Shown here piece by piece: positions 27,183 to 36,707 of a DNA stretch of 64,000 nucleotides (within the stretch, counting starts at the first letter, position 1; each line of letters opens with the position of its first letter). The stretch lies in assembly GCF_947496775.1 (NCBI RefSeq), contig NZ_CANMDU010000003.1, positions 248,001-312,000 on the forward strand, in the 5' to 3' direction. This DNA is from an uncultured Maribacter sp. (GTDB lineage: Bacteria > Bacteroidota > Bacteroidia > Flavobacteriales > Flavobacteriaceae). A program made the translations under genes and the position numbers. The notes beneath the pieces were generated by a model that saw nothing but the letters and a program-made list of their open reading frames with translations, was not told the DNA's origin and did no database searches.

Positions 27183-30100
27183 TTAAAAGCCAAAACCAAC
27201 ACCAAAAGAAAACCGTACTCCATCATCACTACTAAATAACGCTAGTTTTATTGCGGCAATATCTGATGCATTTAGAAAAAATCCACCCCCAACAGAGGTA
27301 TGCCATTGGTTAGAATCTAAACCTGGATACCAGACTTTTCCATAATCATACCCTCCATAAACCCCCATAGTAATAGGTAATAACTCTGTTTTTATTCGCC
27401 TTAAACTATAACGTATATCTGTATTTTGAAAGTATGCCGTTTTTCCAGTAAATCTTTGATTTCTAAAGCCACGTAACCCATTTATCCCTCCTATACTGGC
27501 AGCTTGGTAAAACTCATAACCATTACCTATGTTAAAATGCGCTTTCCATTTTGTTGCAAATACTAAACGCCCGCTAGGTATTATTTTATGTGTAATAGAT
27601 AAACTAGGAATTACGTAACCGTAGCTACTTATAGCTCCACTAACATTACTTTTATACCCCGTATGTAACGAGGTAGCCATACCCATAGTAGGAAAAGCTG
27701 CATTATCATTATTTTCATAACTATACTCCGCATCTACACCAACAAAGCTTTTACTATTATCTATTTCACTGGCCATCAAAAAGGTATTTATAAATCTATT
27801 TTCCGTTTCCTCTACTTCTATAGATTCATAAGAAATTCCTGTTCTGAATTTTGACCCCAATTCTCCTCTCCAAACTAGTGAAGGGGCGAACTTTAAAGTT
27901 TCTAATTTTACCCTATTATAATCTAACTCTAAATCGTCATCAAAATTTTCTGTTTCATTTCCATAATCAAAGAAATTAATACTAAAATTAGGGCTTGTAA
28001 GCTTCGCCAATATTTCCATATTAGCTTTACCTATGGCATTAGCAAATTCTCCTGTATATTGAAAATCAAAGCCATTCGTAGCAAAATAAAATTGAGCATT
28101 TAAAATATGCCTTCTTGTAAAAGGGTTTTGTCTAAACCCTTCGTACGTATAGGTATTAGATATACCCAATCTAAAACCATCATCTGGATTACTCCCTATA
28201 GTCGGAATTAATTGATTACTTGTTCTTTTAAGCTTAATTGGTTGGTAGGTGTTTGTTTCATAATCTGTAGTAAAACGAACTTTAGCCCCTTCTGTGTTTT
28301 TTAATGTATTCTTTTTAAGTTTATTATCATAAAGGTATACCCCCTTACTACTAACCACATCGTAAATATCATTATTTTGACCACCAATAATCCTAACCTT
28401 TGGCATATCTCTAGAAACATTTTTTACTTCAAAATAATCATCATCATCTAAGCCATAAATCCAAATTTCTTTGGTTACACTTTTTTGGTATTCTTTACTA
28501 AAGAATTGCTTTCCTATTTTGCCGTTTTTAATTCTATTCCCAACTACTTTTAAAGAACCATTTGGTTGTCCTGTAATAGTAAAATGGTCGTCTTTATCCG
28601 TTCCTGTAATTGTCGAAAATTTATTAAGCAAAGTATAATACGTTTCCGCTGTTTGCACTAAACTCTTTTTCCGAGAAAGTAATATTCTTTTTAACTCTTC
28701 GGTATTCTTCCCTCGAACTTCCTCGGGAAAATTTAAAAAAGCCTTATCTATTACTTCCGAAGTAATATTCTCTTGTAAATACCTAGCTTGTTTTACCCAT
28801 AATTCTACATTTGTTTGTGGAAGAAGTGCCATATCTAATGCAAAAGTCATCGGCGATCCATTAAAGCCTTTTACACTTCTTATTTCTTCTTTAAAACCTT
28901 CCATTAAAGAAAGAGAAGGAATTGCTCTTGTAGCAAAACTCATAAAAGCACCATCTCCCATTATTGAGAAAGTTTGATCCCTATCTCTTGGTACTGGCCT
29001 ATACAACGTTTTTCCAGATTTCTTATCCTTAAATTTTGCCCATCTCCATTGATCTACGTGCCTATCCCAATCTCCAATAAGCATATCAAAAAGGCGCGCT
29101 TTTACATATGCCGGTTCATCGATATTAAAATCTTCATCCTTTCTTAATTTTTTTAGGAGATCATCTGTACTTTCCATTTTGTTAGCGTACCCAAAACTCT
29201 CCTTATCTCCATGTCCATCATCTGTCCTCTCTTCAATCATATATAATTGATCTCCGAACTCATCCGTAAAATCTTTTATAGCTTCTTGTTTGGGTATATA
29301 ATACAAAACTGGATTGGTATGGTATATTCCAACGGCATCAGATAATACACCTACTGTAAATGGGGCGTAAGGATGTGAGCCAGTATAAAAATCTAACAAT
29401 AAAGATTCTGTATACGTATCTGCAAATTGCCCTACTACATATTGCTCCTTAAAGGCCATTGCTTGCAAGTAGACTTCCGCACTTTTACGCAAGGCTCGCA
29501 TTACATATTCTTGCCCTTGCTCATTTACTAGACGTAAGGATTTAGACTGATGCCCTCCTCCTTTTCTTATTACTCTTAATCCTCCAAAAAGAGTATCTAA
29601 ATTTACGGTTGGTGCCGAAACTTCCGTTGCATATATATTTCTATAGCGTTCTCCCCATAGCCATTTATAAAAACCCGATTTAGAAACTTCATCGGCACTA
29701 TAAATAGATGCTTTTACTTTAGGTGGAAAGGTAGTAGAAAATTTTCCATTTTGTACTACAATATCTGGAGTTAGAACTTGCGATTTGTACAGAAATTTTT
29801 CTGTTCCGTCGTCACCCACTCCATAAAAACGAACTATAGAAGAACCATCTTTATAAACATCTAAAACAGCATAACCCATTCTTCCTGTAGAAAACTTGCT
29901 ACCATTTAACAATCTAGAACCTTCTGATTTTGCACCACCTCCGCTAACAATTTGCGGAAGGTTTTCTTCTACAATATATTGTAATGAATGTTCGTGCCCT
30001 GATGCAAAAATGACTTTTTTAGAATATTGAGCTAAAGTTACCAGCCTATTTTTTAGCTCTCTGTATTTACGATTATTCATATCCTCGACAGAAGCACCTG

Positions 30101-30896
30101 TTGTTTTACGTAACACATTTACCAAGGTTCCTATAAAAGGTAATGGAATCTTAGAATGACTAGGATAAATGTTTTTTTTAAAAGTAGTTTGCCCTCCATG
30201 AACACCATAACTAAACACAGGATGGTGTATGGCGATTATGGTGGTTTTATCTTCATTTTTTTTAATTAAGCCTTCTATCTCTTGAAAAAACTTTTCGCGA
30301 TCCTTAATCTCACAATTATCATTAATATTTGGATGCTTATTCCAATCTGCCAAGTACCATTCAGAATCAATTGCAATAACTACTACTTTATCGCTTATTT
30401 CTATTTTCTTTATAGGACATCCGTCTTTAGGAAAAAAAACATCTTTACTTCCCAGAGATTTTTCAATATAGTTTTCTTCTCTTTTTAATCCTTTTAAACC
30501 CTCACTATACCAATCATGATTACCTGGAATAAAAATGGTATTTCCTTTATAATCTGATAAAGATTTAAGTTGCGCATCTAAATGATTTTTAGCAATTATA
30601 AACCCCTCCTTATCTTTTCTTTTATCTGGTAAACCTGCCGGATATATGTTATCTCCTAAAAAAATAGCGGTACTATTTTTACCGGCAGTAGTCAATTTTT
30701 TCTTCCACAATTTTAAGGCAGAATTTAAATCTCCCTTAGGAGATAACCCTGCGTCTCCTATGAAATAAAAAGTATGTTCTTTTTCTTTGGTAGTAGGAAC
30801 ATCTGACATATTTACTAATGCTCCAAACCTGTCCTTTTTAGTAGCACAACTTCCTAAAATACATATTGCTACTAACAAGAAGTAATATTTTTTCAT
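27183..30896 (-). CDS. metallophosphoesterase / kinase-like / Omp85 barrel fusion lipoprotein
   Basis: A protein of about 1237 residues. The lipoprotein signal ends in ILGSC (Cys near residue 17). Residues 30-370 are a calcineurin-type phosphoesterase with all metal motifs: FIGDAGLS, LGDNIYP, GNHDWYS, HHPVFSYG and SGHEHS. Residues 440-690 look like a HipA/Fam20-type kinase fold: GGHQSKSLRL then EYVMRALRKS as an N-lobe, IGDWDRHVDQW near 611 as a catalytic loop, and PRDRDQTFS near 637 as a metal loop. The C-terminal 340 residues are an Omp85/surface-antigen barrel (INGLRGFRNQRFTGKTAY, ending GVRFSFGVGFGF). The frame reaches a TTG at 30911, but the ATG at 30896 is preferred. The kinase assignment is an inference from motifs. 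Confidence 0.8.
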   Translation of the reverse strand: MKKYYFLLVAICILGSCATKKDRFGALVNMSDVPTTKEKEHTFYFIGDAGLSPKGDLNSALKLWKKKLTTAGKNSTAIFLGDNIYPAGLPDKRKDKEGFIIAKNHLDAQLKSLSDYKGNTIFIPGNHDWYSEGLKGLKREENYIEKSLGSKDVFFPKDGCPIKKIEISDKVVVIAIDSEWYLADWNKHPNINDNCEIKDREKFFQEIEGLIKKNEDKTTIIAIHHPVFSYGVHGGQTTFKKNIYPSHSKIPLPFIGTLVNVLRKTTGASVEDMNNRKYRELKNRLVTLAQYSKKVIFASGHEHSLQYIVEENLPQIVSGGGAKSEGSRLLNGSKFSTGRMGYAVLDVYKDGSSIVRFYGVGDDGTEKFLYKSQVLTPDIVVQNGKFSTTFPPKVKASIYSADEVSKSGFYKWLWGERYRNIYATEVSAPTVNLDTLFGGLRVIRKGGGHQSKSLRLVNEQGQEYVMRALRKSAEVYLQAMAFKEQYVVGQFADTYTESLLLDFYTGSHPYAPFTVGVLSDAVGIYHTNPVLYYIPKQEAIKDFTDEFGDQLYMIEERTDDGHGDKESFGYANKMESTDDLLKKLRKDEDFNIDEPAYVKARLFDMLIGDWDRHVDQWRWAKFKDKKSGKTLYRPVPRDRDQTFSIMGDGAFMSFATRAIPSLSLMEGFKEEIRSVKGFNGSPMTFALDMALLPQTNVELWVKQARYLQENITSEVIDKAFLNFPEEVRGKNTEELKRILLSRKKSLVQTAETYYTLLNKFSTITGTDKDDHFTITGQPNGSLKVVGNRIKNGKIGKQFFSKEYQKSVTKEIWIYGLDDDDYFEVKNVSRDMPKVRIIGGQNNDIYDVVSSKGVYLYDNKLKKNTLKNTEGAKVRFTTDYETNTYQPIKLKRTSNQLIPTIGSNPDDGFRLGISNTYTYEGFRQNPFTRRHILNAQFYFATNGFDFQYTGEFANAIGKANMEILAKLTSPNFSINFFDYGNETENFDDDLELDYNRVKLETLKFAPSLVWRGELGSKFRTGISYESIEVEETENRFINTFLMASEIDNSKSFVGVDAEYSYENNDNAAFPTMGMATSLHTGYKSNVSGAISSYGYVIPSLSITHKIIPSGRLVFATKWKAHFNIGNGYEFYQAASIGGINGLRGFRNQRFTGKTAYFQNTDIRYSLRRIKTELLPITMGVYGGYDYGKVWYPGLDSNQWHTSVGGGFFLNASDIAAIKLALFSSDDGVRFSFGVGFGF

Positions 30897-30952
30897 AACT
30901 ATGCGCTTCAATATAAAATTTGTACTTTGTGGTTTGATTACAATCTATAATT

Positions 30953-32152
30953 ATGTCGCAAATAATTGAAAAAGCTAAACAATTTGTTGAGGATTTATTA
31001 TCTAATCAATTAGATTCTAATTTTCTTTATCATAATCTGAGACATACACAACGAGTAGTTAAAAGTACTAAAGAATTATTAGATTCTATTGATTTACCTG
31101 AAACAGAAAAAGAAGTTCTAACCCTTGCTTCATGGTTTCATGACACTGGTTACACCATGGGATGCGATAATCATGAAGAAAGCAGTTGCAAAATAGCACG
31201 TGAGTTTTTAGAATCTGTTAACTATAATGCGGATTTAATAAATAATGTTCAAGAATGCATTATGGCAACCAAACGTTTTGCCGAACCCCAAACTATACAT
31301 GAAAAAATTATAAAAGATGCAGACGCCTCTCACTTCGCTCAAAGCAGTTATTTAGAAACTTCTGAGTTTCTAAGAGAAGAATTAACTTGTTTAAATATAG
31401 CCGATTACACGCAAAAAGAATGGTTAAACGCCAATATTAAAATGTTTAAAAATGAACATATATACTATACAGATTACGCTATAAAAAATTGGCAACCCAA
31501 AAAAGAAAAAAACTTAAAAAAACTTTTAAAAGAAAAAAAAACAGAAAAAGAAATTGCGAAAAAAGAATCTTTAAAAGCCAAGTATAAAACTGATAGTCCG
31601 GATAGAGGAATACAAACGCTATATAGAGTAACTCTTAAAAACCATATTACACTTAGTAATATAGCAGATACTAAGGCAAACATTCTATTGTCTGTAAATG
31701 CTATTATTATTTCTTTAGCCCTTTCTAACCTTATTCCTAAACTAGATAACCCATCTAACGGCTACCTTATTTATCCTACTGTTATTTTTATAATATTCAG
31801 TGTTATATCTATGGTATTGGCTGTTTTAGCAACTAGACCTAATGTAACAAGTGGAGAATTTACGGAAGAAGATGTAAACCAAAAAAAGGTTAATCTTTTG
31901 TTTTTTGGTAATTTTCATAAAATGCAACTAGAACAATACGAATGGGCTATTAATGAATTAGTAAAAGACAAACAATATATATATTCTTCGTTAACTAAGG
32001 ATTTATATTTTTTAGGTCTTGTACTGAACAAAAAATACAAAATATTGAGATGGACATATACCATTTTCATGATAGGTATGGTAGTCTCTGTCCTGGCTTT
32101 TGCTATCGCCTTCCGCTATTTTGGACCAGAACGTATCCTAGAAACTCTATAG
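30953..32152 (+). CDS. HD phosphohydrolase fused to Pycsar-type transmembrane effector domain
   Basis: A 399-residue protein. Residues 1-170 carry an HD domain with the metal ligands YHNLRHTQ, SWFHDTGY and IKDADASHF. A Lys-rich helical linker (170-215) follows. Residues 215-395 match the PycTM/DUF5706 type: LSNIADTKANILLSVNA leads into two transmembrane helices (about 243-295), and a third lies near 365-390. PycTM proteins are the membrane-damaging effectors of Pycsar defence, gated by cyclic UMP or CMP. HD domains hydrolyse phosphates, often of nucleotides. No pyrimidine cyclase gene lies in this window. It diverges from the phosphoesterase-Omp85 gene (56 bp). Confidence 0.8.
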   Translation: MSQIIEKAKQFVEDLLSNQLDSNFLYHNLRHTQRVVKSTKELLDSIDLPETEKEVLTLASWFHDTGYTMGCDNHEESSCKIAREFLESVNYNADLINNVQECIMATKRFAEPQTIHEKIIKDADASHFAQSSYLETSEFLREELTCLNIADYTQKEWLNANIKMFKNEHIYYTDYAIKNWQPKKEKNLKKLLKEKKTEKEIAKKESLKAKYKTDSPDRGIQTLYRVTLKNHITLSNIADTKANILLSVNAIIISLALSNLIPKLDNPSNGYLIYPTVIFIIFSVISMVLAVLATRPNVTSGEFTEEDVNQKKVNLLFFGNFHKMQLEQYEWAINELVKDKQYIYSSLTKDLYFLGLVLNKKYKILRWTYTIFMIGMVVSVLAFAIAFRYFGPERILETL

Positions 32153-32153
32153 G

Positions 32154-34544
32154 CTAGTCCTTAATTTCTTGCATTAAGTCCTCATACGTGTAGGTTTTTT
32201 CTTCGGATTTATCTGTTTTATATAAAATCTCTGCTCGGATTGCTTTTAAGCCAGAAACACCTTGTAAACCTTCTATTTCAACAATTTCTATATTACTCGT
32301 AAAATATCCTTTTGATTTTAAAAAACGAATATATCTTAAATACTCTAACTCATCTTTTTTCTGAGAATACACTATAGCCAATTTACCGGTTTGTGTTAGC
32401 CGTTCTCTTGTACCTTTAATGTAGGATTTATCAATTCTCTTTTTAATAATCTCATATCTTGCATTATAGGTGCCATCTACATCAAACTGTTTTTCATCCA
32501 TTCTAAAACGAATAGATAAAGAAGAATTATGTACCAAAATAAGAGAAGCCACATCTAATTGCACTGGCAAATTTTTTTTAAGACTATAATGTACATTTTC
32601 CATTTCGCACATAACTTGTAGCTGCCAAAGCCTTAAGTTATTTAAATACAACGAATTAAACTCTTTTCCGTCTGCTATAGAATCTCCAATATAGATATTG
32701 TGCTCTACTCCATCGGTTTTGTATCTTTCAAAATAATGCGGAAACATCTTTTGAGCTTCTAATTGCTTTTTATCAATTACGGAAGCCAATTTTTTATTAA
32801 TCTGCATTACACTTTCGTCGTAGTTTTTTCTTTGAAAATAGTACGATTCTGTTTCTACATCAATGTTTTCTTCGTATTGAAGAATTTCCTTCTTTAAGCT
32901 AGAATCTGTTTTTTTTATATGATTGAAAATTGGAGTAATTTCCTCTTTAACAAAATCAAAAACACTTTGCTCGCTATTAGTATATAGCATTTCTTCTATA
33001 CTATCTAAATGGTTGTTTACTCTAAAAATAAGTTCTTCATAAATCGGCAACCTATTTTTCTCCCATATATTAGTTAGCACTTTATTTATTTTTGAAAGCT
33101 GTACTATTAAATCCTTTTGAATTGCATTATTTCTTGCTTGTGAGGAATCTTTAATATCTATTTGCCCGTACAACGGAAAAATATCTTTAAAAACAATTTC
33201 TTTAAAAGAGGGTTGTTTCCCCTCCAAACCAGCAACCATAAATCTTTTGGCTTCTTCCTTAAACCTCCAGTATACAGAAGAATGTACGGTAGTACATTCG
33301 TGCTGAATTATGGCATCTATTAAATTTTCTTCCTCCTTTGCGGAACGCATTACAGCCGAAATTATAAAAGGCATTATGTCATTAAGCTTCTGGGCATTTA
33401 CTCCGTTTAACTCATTAACATTAGTAGAAACCAACTCTACAACCCCCAATAATTCTTCTTTATTTGCAATAGGGGCAAAAATTGCACTTTTTATTCCTTG
33501 TTCCTTAAGGCTTTTAAATGGAGCTTGCCCGTTAGATTTTTTATAGGCCTTATCTACATCTGGAATAGCCAGAAAATTATTCTCTTCTATTAATTTACTA
33601 TAAGAATTTTGGCATAAAGCTTCATTACAACACTCTATTTCTTTATTGTTTAACATAAAGCTATCCATATTCTTTCCTAAGATTTTTTCAAATCTTTGAC
33701 TAGAAGAATTATAACTGACAAACCCTACTCTAATATCTCGGATATTAAAAAATGACCTAAAAGTCTCTTGCAAATTTTCTACAAAATTATCTTCTGAGGC
33801 TTTATCATTAGAAATTAAACTAGATTTTATTTCAGATATAGAATGTTCTGCAGTAACATCAAACAAATTAGATATCACAAAGCCTTTTGCTATAAAACTA
33901 TTCGGCGGTATTTTTTCTTTCCAAACATCTATATTATCAAAATTCTCTAACAACGCATTTACGTCTTCTTGAGTAAGTTCTTTAGCCTTGTCTGTGGGAA
34001 TAAGTTCCATAAAATCGGCATTGTATAAAATACGATAATGCCTCATTACTCCATTCTTATCTGGAATATCATAAAATAATGGCCGTTTTAAATCAATCTT
34101 AAATCCATAATGGATATTTAATATAACAGTACACCCTAAAATATAACTAAACTCTTCTGCAAGGCTCTTAATTTCTAATTTAAAATCAGGACCTGCATCT
34201 TTTAATATTTTTTCTAAACGAACACTTTTCTGAAAAATAGTATTATTATATGCAAAAGAAGCTGCTTTTATTTCATTCTCTCCCAATACTACAGAGAACG
34301 TGTCTTGTAATATTGTTTTAATAACGTCTTTATGCTTTTCTAGTAAATTGATGTCTGTAAACCCTTCTCTAAGTTCTGGATATGGTGCCTGAGCATTTAG
34401 AATATAATTAGCTTTGTGAGCTAAATATGCATCATCACTATTTGCCATTTCATCATAATGTTTCAATAACTTATTGAAACTAACTAATCTTACCAATGGA
34501 AAATCTTCTTCGTGTACTTCGGCAATGTTATTATTTATCTCCAT
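32154..34544 (-). CDS. GAF-domain protein of unknown function
   Basis: A large soluble protein of 796 residues without signal peptide or membrane segment. Residues 240-400 look like a GAF sensor domain (NFLAIPDVDKAYKK, IKSAIFAPIANKEELLGVVELVS). The N-terminal 230 residues and the helical 400-796 part match nothing I can name. There is no GGDEF, EAL, histidine-kinase or DNA-binding motif, so an output is not visible. It converges with the HD-PycTM gene (1 base between the stops) and diverges from the second phosphoesterase (97 bp). Confidence 0.7.
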   Translation of the reverse strand: MEINNNIAEVHEEDFPLVRLVSFNKLLKHYDEMANSDDAYLAHKANYILNAQAPYPELREGFTDINLLEKHKDVIKTILQDTFSVVLGENEIKAASFAYNNTIFQKSVRLEKILKDAGPDFKLEIKSLAEEFSYILGCTVILNIHYGFKIDLKRPLFYDIPDKNGVMRHYRILYNADFMELIPTDKAKELTQEDVNALLENFDNIDVWKEKIPPNSFIAKGFVISNLFDVTAEHSISEIKSSLISNDKASEDNFVENLQETFRSFFNIRDIRVGFVSYNSSSQRFEKILGKNMDSFMLNNKEIECCNEALCQNSYSKLIEENNFLAIPDVDKAYKKSNGQAPFKSLKEQGIKSAIFAPIANKEELLGVVELVSTNVNELNGVNAQKLNDIMPFIISAVMRSAKEEENLIDAIIQHECTTVHSSVYWRFKEEAKRFMVAGLEGKQPSFKEIVFKDIFPLYGQIDIKDSSQARNNAIQKDLIVQLSKINKVLTNIWEKNRLPIYEELIFRVNNHLDSIEEMLYTNSEQSVFDFVKEEITPIFNHIKKTDSSLKKEILQYEENIDVETESYYFQRKNYDESVMQINKKLASVIDKKQLEAQKMFPHYFERYKTDGVEHNIYIGDSIADGKEFNSLYLNNLRLWQLQVMCEMENVHYSLKKNLPVQLDVASLILVHNSSLSIRFRMDEKQFDVDGTYNARYEIIKKRIDKSYIKGTRERLTQTGKLAIVYSQKKDELEYLRYIRFLKSKGYFTSNIEIVEIEGLQGVSGLKAIRAEILYKTDKSEEKTYTYEDLMQEIKD

Positions 34545-34641
34545 AATAGCTTACAAATTTACAAAACATATGATAGAAATTTGTTAAAGCAATGTACACC
34601 CTATTTAGTATCTTTTTTAGATATTTATGAAAATTTAGATT

Positions 34642-35541
34642 ATGTCATCCAATTTCAGGTTAACCAGAGCATATCAACAAGCCAAAGTGATTCCTTTTGA
34701 TGATACTTCTAAATTTATTCTTTTTAGTGATTGCCATAGAGGAGATAATAGTTTCGCGGATGATTTTGCGAACAATAGAAATGTTTACTACCACGCTCTA
34801 AGACATTATTTTGCGAAAGGTTTTCATTATTGCGAATTAGGGGATGGGGATGAGTTATGGGAAAATTTAACCTTTAAATCTCTTTTTGAAGCCCATAAAG
34901 ACGTTTATAAACTACTTAGAAAATACCATTTAGAAAATCGTTTGCATATGATTTGGGGTAATCATGATATGGTTTATAAAGATCCTAATTATGTTAAAAA
35001 ACACTTATCTAGTTATTTTGAACCCATTGATGAAAAGGATAAAGAATTATTTAAAGATATTGTTTATAACGAAGCAGTTGTCTTAAAACATAAAGATACA
35101 GAACAAGAAATATTCTTAACACATGGACACCAAGCAGATTGGTGGAACTATACTTTTTGGCGATGGGGTAGGTTTTTAGTACGTGTGCTTTGGAAACCTC
35201 TACAGGTTTGGGGAATAGCAGACCCTACCAGCCCTGCAAAAAATTATACTGAGCTAATAAAAGTAGAAAAAAGAATAAAAAAATGGATTCTCAAAAACAA
35301 CTTAAAAATTACGATTGTTGGCCATACGCATAGACCACGATTTCCGGAACCTGGGGATATTCCTTTTTTTAATGATGGTAGTTGCGTACATCCAAGAAGT
35401 ATTACAGGAATTGAAATTGAAGAAGGAAATATTTCATTAATAAAATGGCAGATTGCCACCAAAATTGATGGCACTCTGCTCATTGTTAGAAAGGTTTTGG
35501 AGGGGCCGCAAAAAATTACAGACTACCAAACCGAAGGCTAA
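34642..35541 (+). CDS. metallophosphoesterase, LpxH/Ser-Thr phosphatase-like
   Basis: A 299-residue cytoplasmic calcineurin-fold enzyme with every metal motif: FSDCHRGDN, LGDGDELWE, WGNHDMVY, LTHGHQADWW and VGHTHRPRF. The order and the aromatic insert after HGHQADWW resemble UDP-2,3-diacylglucosamine pyrophosphatase relatives, but length and C-terminus differ. The substrate is therefore open. The ATG at 34642 is clear. It converges on tonB with 10 bases between the stops. Confidence 0.85.
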   Translation: MSSNFRLTRAYQQAKVIPFDDTSKFILFSDCHRGDNSFADDFANNRNVYYHALRHYFAKGFHYCELGDGDELWENLTFKSLFEAHKDVYKLLRKYHLENRLHMIWGNHDMVYKDPNYVKKHLSSYFEPIDEKDKELFKDIVYNEAVVLKHKDTEQEIFLTHGHQADWWNYTFWRWGRFLVRVLWKPLQVWGIADPTSPAKNYTELIKVEKRIKKWILKNNLKITIVGHTHRPRFPEPGDIPFFNDGSCVHPRSITGIEIEEGNISLIKWQIATKIDGTLLIVRKVLEGPQKITDYQTEG

Positions 35542-35551
35542 TACAAATTAT

Positions 35552-36277
35552 TTATTTTAAAACAAAGTTAATTGGTATACTATAAGGTACTGTCACTGCT
35601 TTACCTCTTTGCTTTCCTGGGGTCATTTTTGGTAAAGTGGTTACAATACGACTAGCTTCTTTCTCTAATCTAGGATCTGGTCCTCTAGTTTTTACTCTTG
35701 TAATATGCCCTCTACTATCGATAGCAAAAAGAACAAACACTCTTCCTTTTACACCCATTTCTGCTGCACTTTGAGGATATGTAAATTGTTTTTTTACATG
35801 AGCCTGTATGCCCTTTGTAAAACACTTTTTACGTTCTTCATTCGTTTTATACTTTTCACATCCAGGAAAAATTGGCACATTCTCAATAATAGCGAAAGGC
35901 ACACTAATATCTTCCTCTTCCTCACCAACCTCTACATCATCAACATCCAAAATTGGAGCATCTACTATTGTGTCTTCACTAGATTCTGAACTTTCAATAA
36001 TAGTTTCTTCTATTTCTTCGGTATCCTCAACTACTTCTATAATTTCTGGAGCAGCTGGTGGCGGTGGTGGTGGCGGTGTCTTTAATGCTTCGGTTTGTGG
36101 CACATCTTCATCTAAATCGTCTGCTACATTTAGCATTTCAACAACTAAATCATCTTTAGCATATGTTTTGTATTCCAAGGCTCTCCATGTTACAAATAAT
36201 ACTATAGTTAGGCCTATCACAAAAAAGAGGCCACTGTCTTTATTTAAATCTGCTTTTGGGTTTTTTTTAACTTCCAT
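35552..36277 (-). CDS. tonB: energy transducer TonB family protein
   Basis: A 241-residue protein with a cytoplasmic N-terminus, one transmembrane helix (about 18-35), a linker and a C-terminal TonB domain. The linker begins with a run of seven prolines (near residue 68) and is then strongly acidic (Glu/Asp-rich, about 80-125). The C-terminal domain has the Bacteroidota features VPIFPGCE, YPQSAAEMGVKGRVFVLF and the closing YSIPINFVLK. It couples proton motive force, through ExbB/ExbD, to outer-membrane receptors. ExbBD genes are not in the window. Long plus-strand frames over it are antisense shadows. Confidence 0.93.
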   Translation of the reverse strand: MEVKKNPKADLNKDSGLFFVIGLTIVLFVTWRALEYKTYAKDDLVVEMLNVADDLDEDVPQTEALKTPPPPPPPAAPEIIEVVEDTEEIEETIIESSESSEDTIVDAPILDVDDVEVGEEEEDISVPFAIIENVPIFPGCEKYKTNEERKKCFTKGIQAHVKKQFTYPQSAAEMGVKGRVFVLFAIDSRGHITRVKTRGPDPRLEKEASRIVTTLPKMTPGKQRGKAVTVPYSIPINFVLK

Positions 36278-36707
36278 AATACACTGATTATTGTTTACAA
36301 TAAAGGTACATGGTATCTAAAACCAGAAATATGATTTTTATCAGTTTAGAATAAAATCTCAAAGGTTTTCGCTTTTAAATCAATAATTATAATGGTGTTT
36401 TACTAACAATTCAATAAAAATTACATCGTTTATTACTTATTAAATAAGAAAAAGGCATTGCATATAGTTGCCCATATTACAATGCCTAGCCATCCAATGC
36501 AAGAAAATAATCAGTGTGGATTTATTCTATGCATTAAAAATACTTAAGCACCCTACCCGAAAAATCTACTTGGTTATGTACTGCTTCAAAGCTAAATGTA
36601 TCCGATACAGAAATCAATGATATTTATCAGAGTTCCTAATTTGAAATATTAATTATTTTTATCCGAACTTTGTTTCTACAAATAAATTCTATTATAAAAC
36701 ACAAACC
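36278..36707. other. 430-bp intergenic region between tonB and a lipoprotein gene
   Basis: AT-rich divergent gap with no supportable gene. It contains one hairpin, AGGCATTG (36453-36460) and CAATGCCT (36480-36487), with inner ATAT/ATAT pairing. On the minus strand this hairpin is followed by TTTTCTTATTT, so it could end a short minus-strand RNA. Nothing else was recognised. Confidence 0.5.

Noticed and set aside
30953-35541. A complete Pycsar defence locus
   Set aside because: No uridylate or cytidylate cyclase gene is present; only the effector-type domain is recognisable.
35808-36287. A plus-strand 159-residue Gly/Ser-rich frame over tonB
   Set aside because: It is the antisense of the proline run and acidic linker of TonB; low complexity and no start signal.
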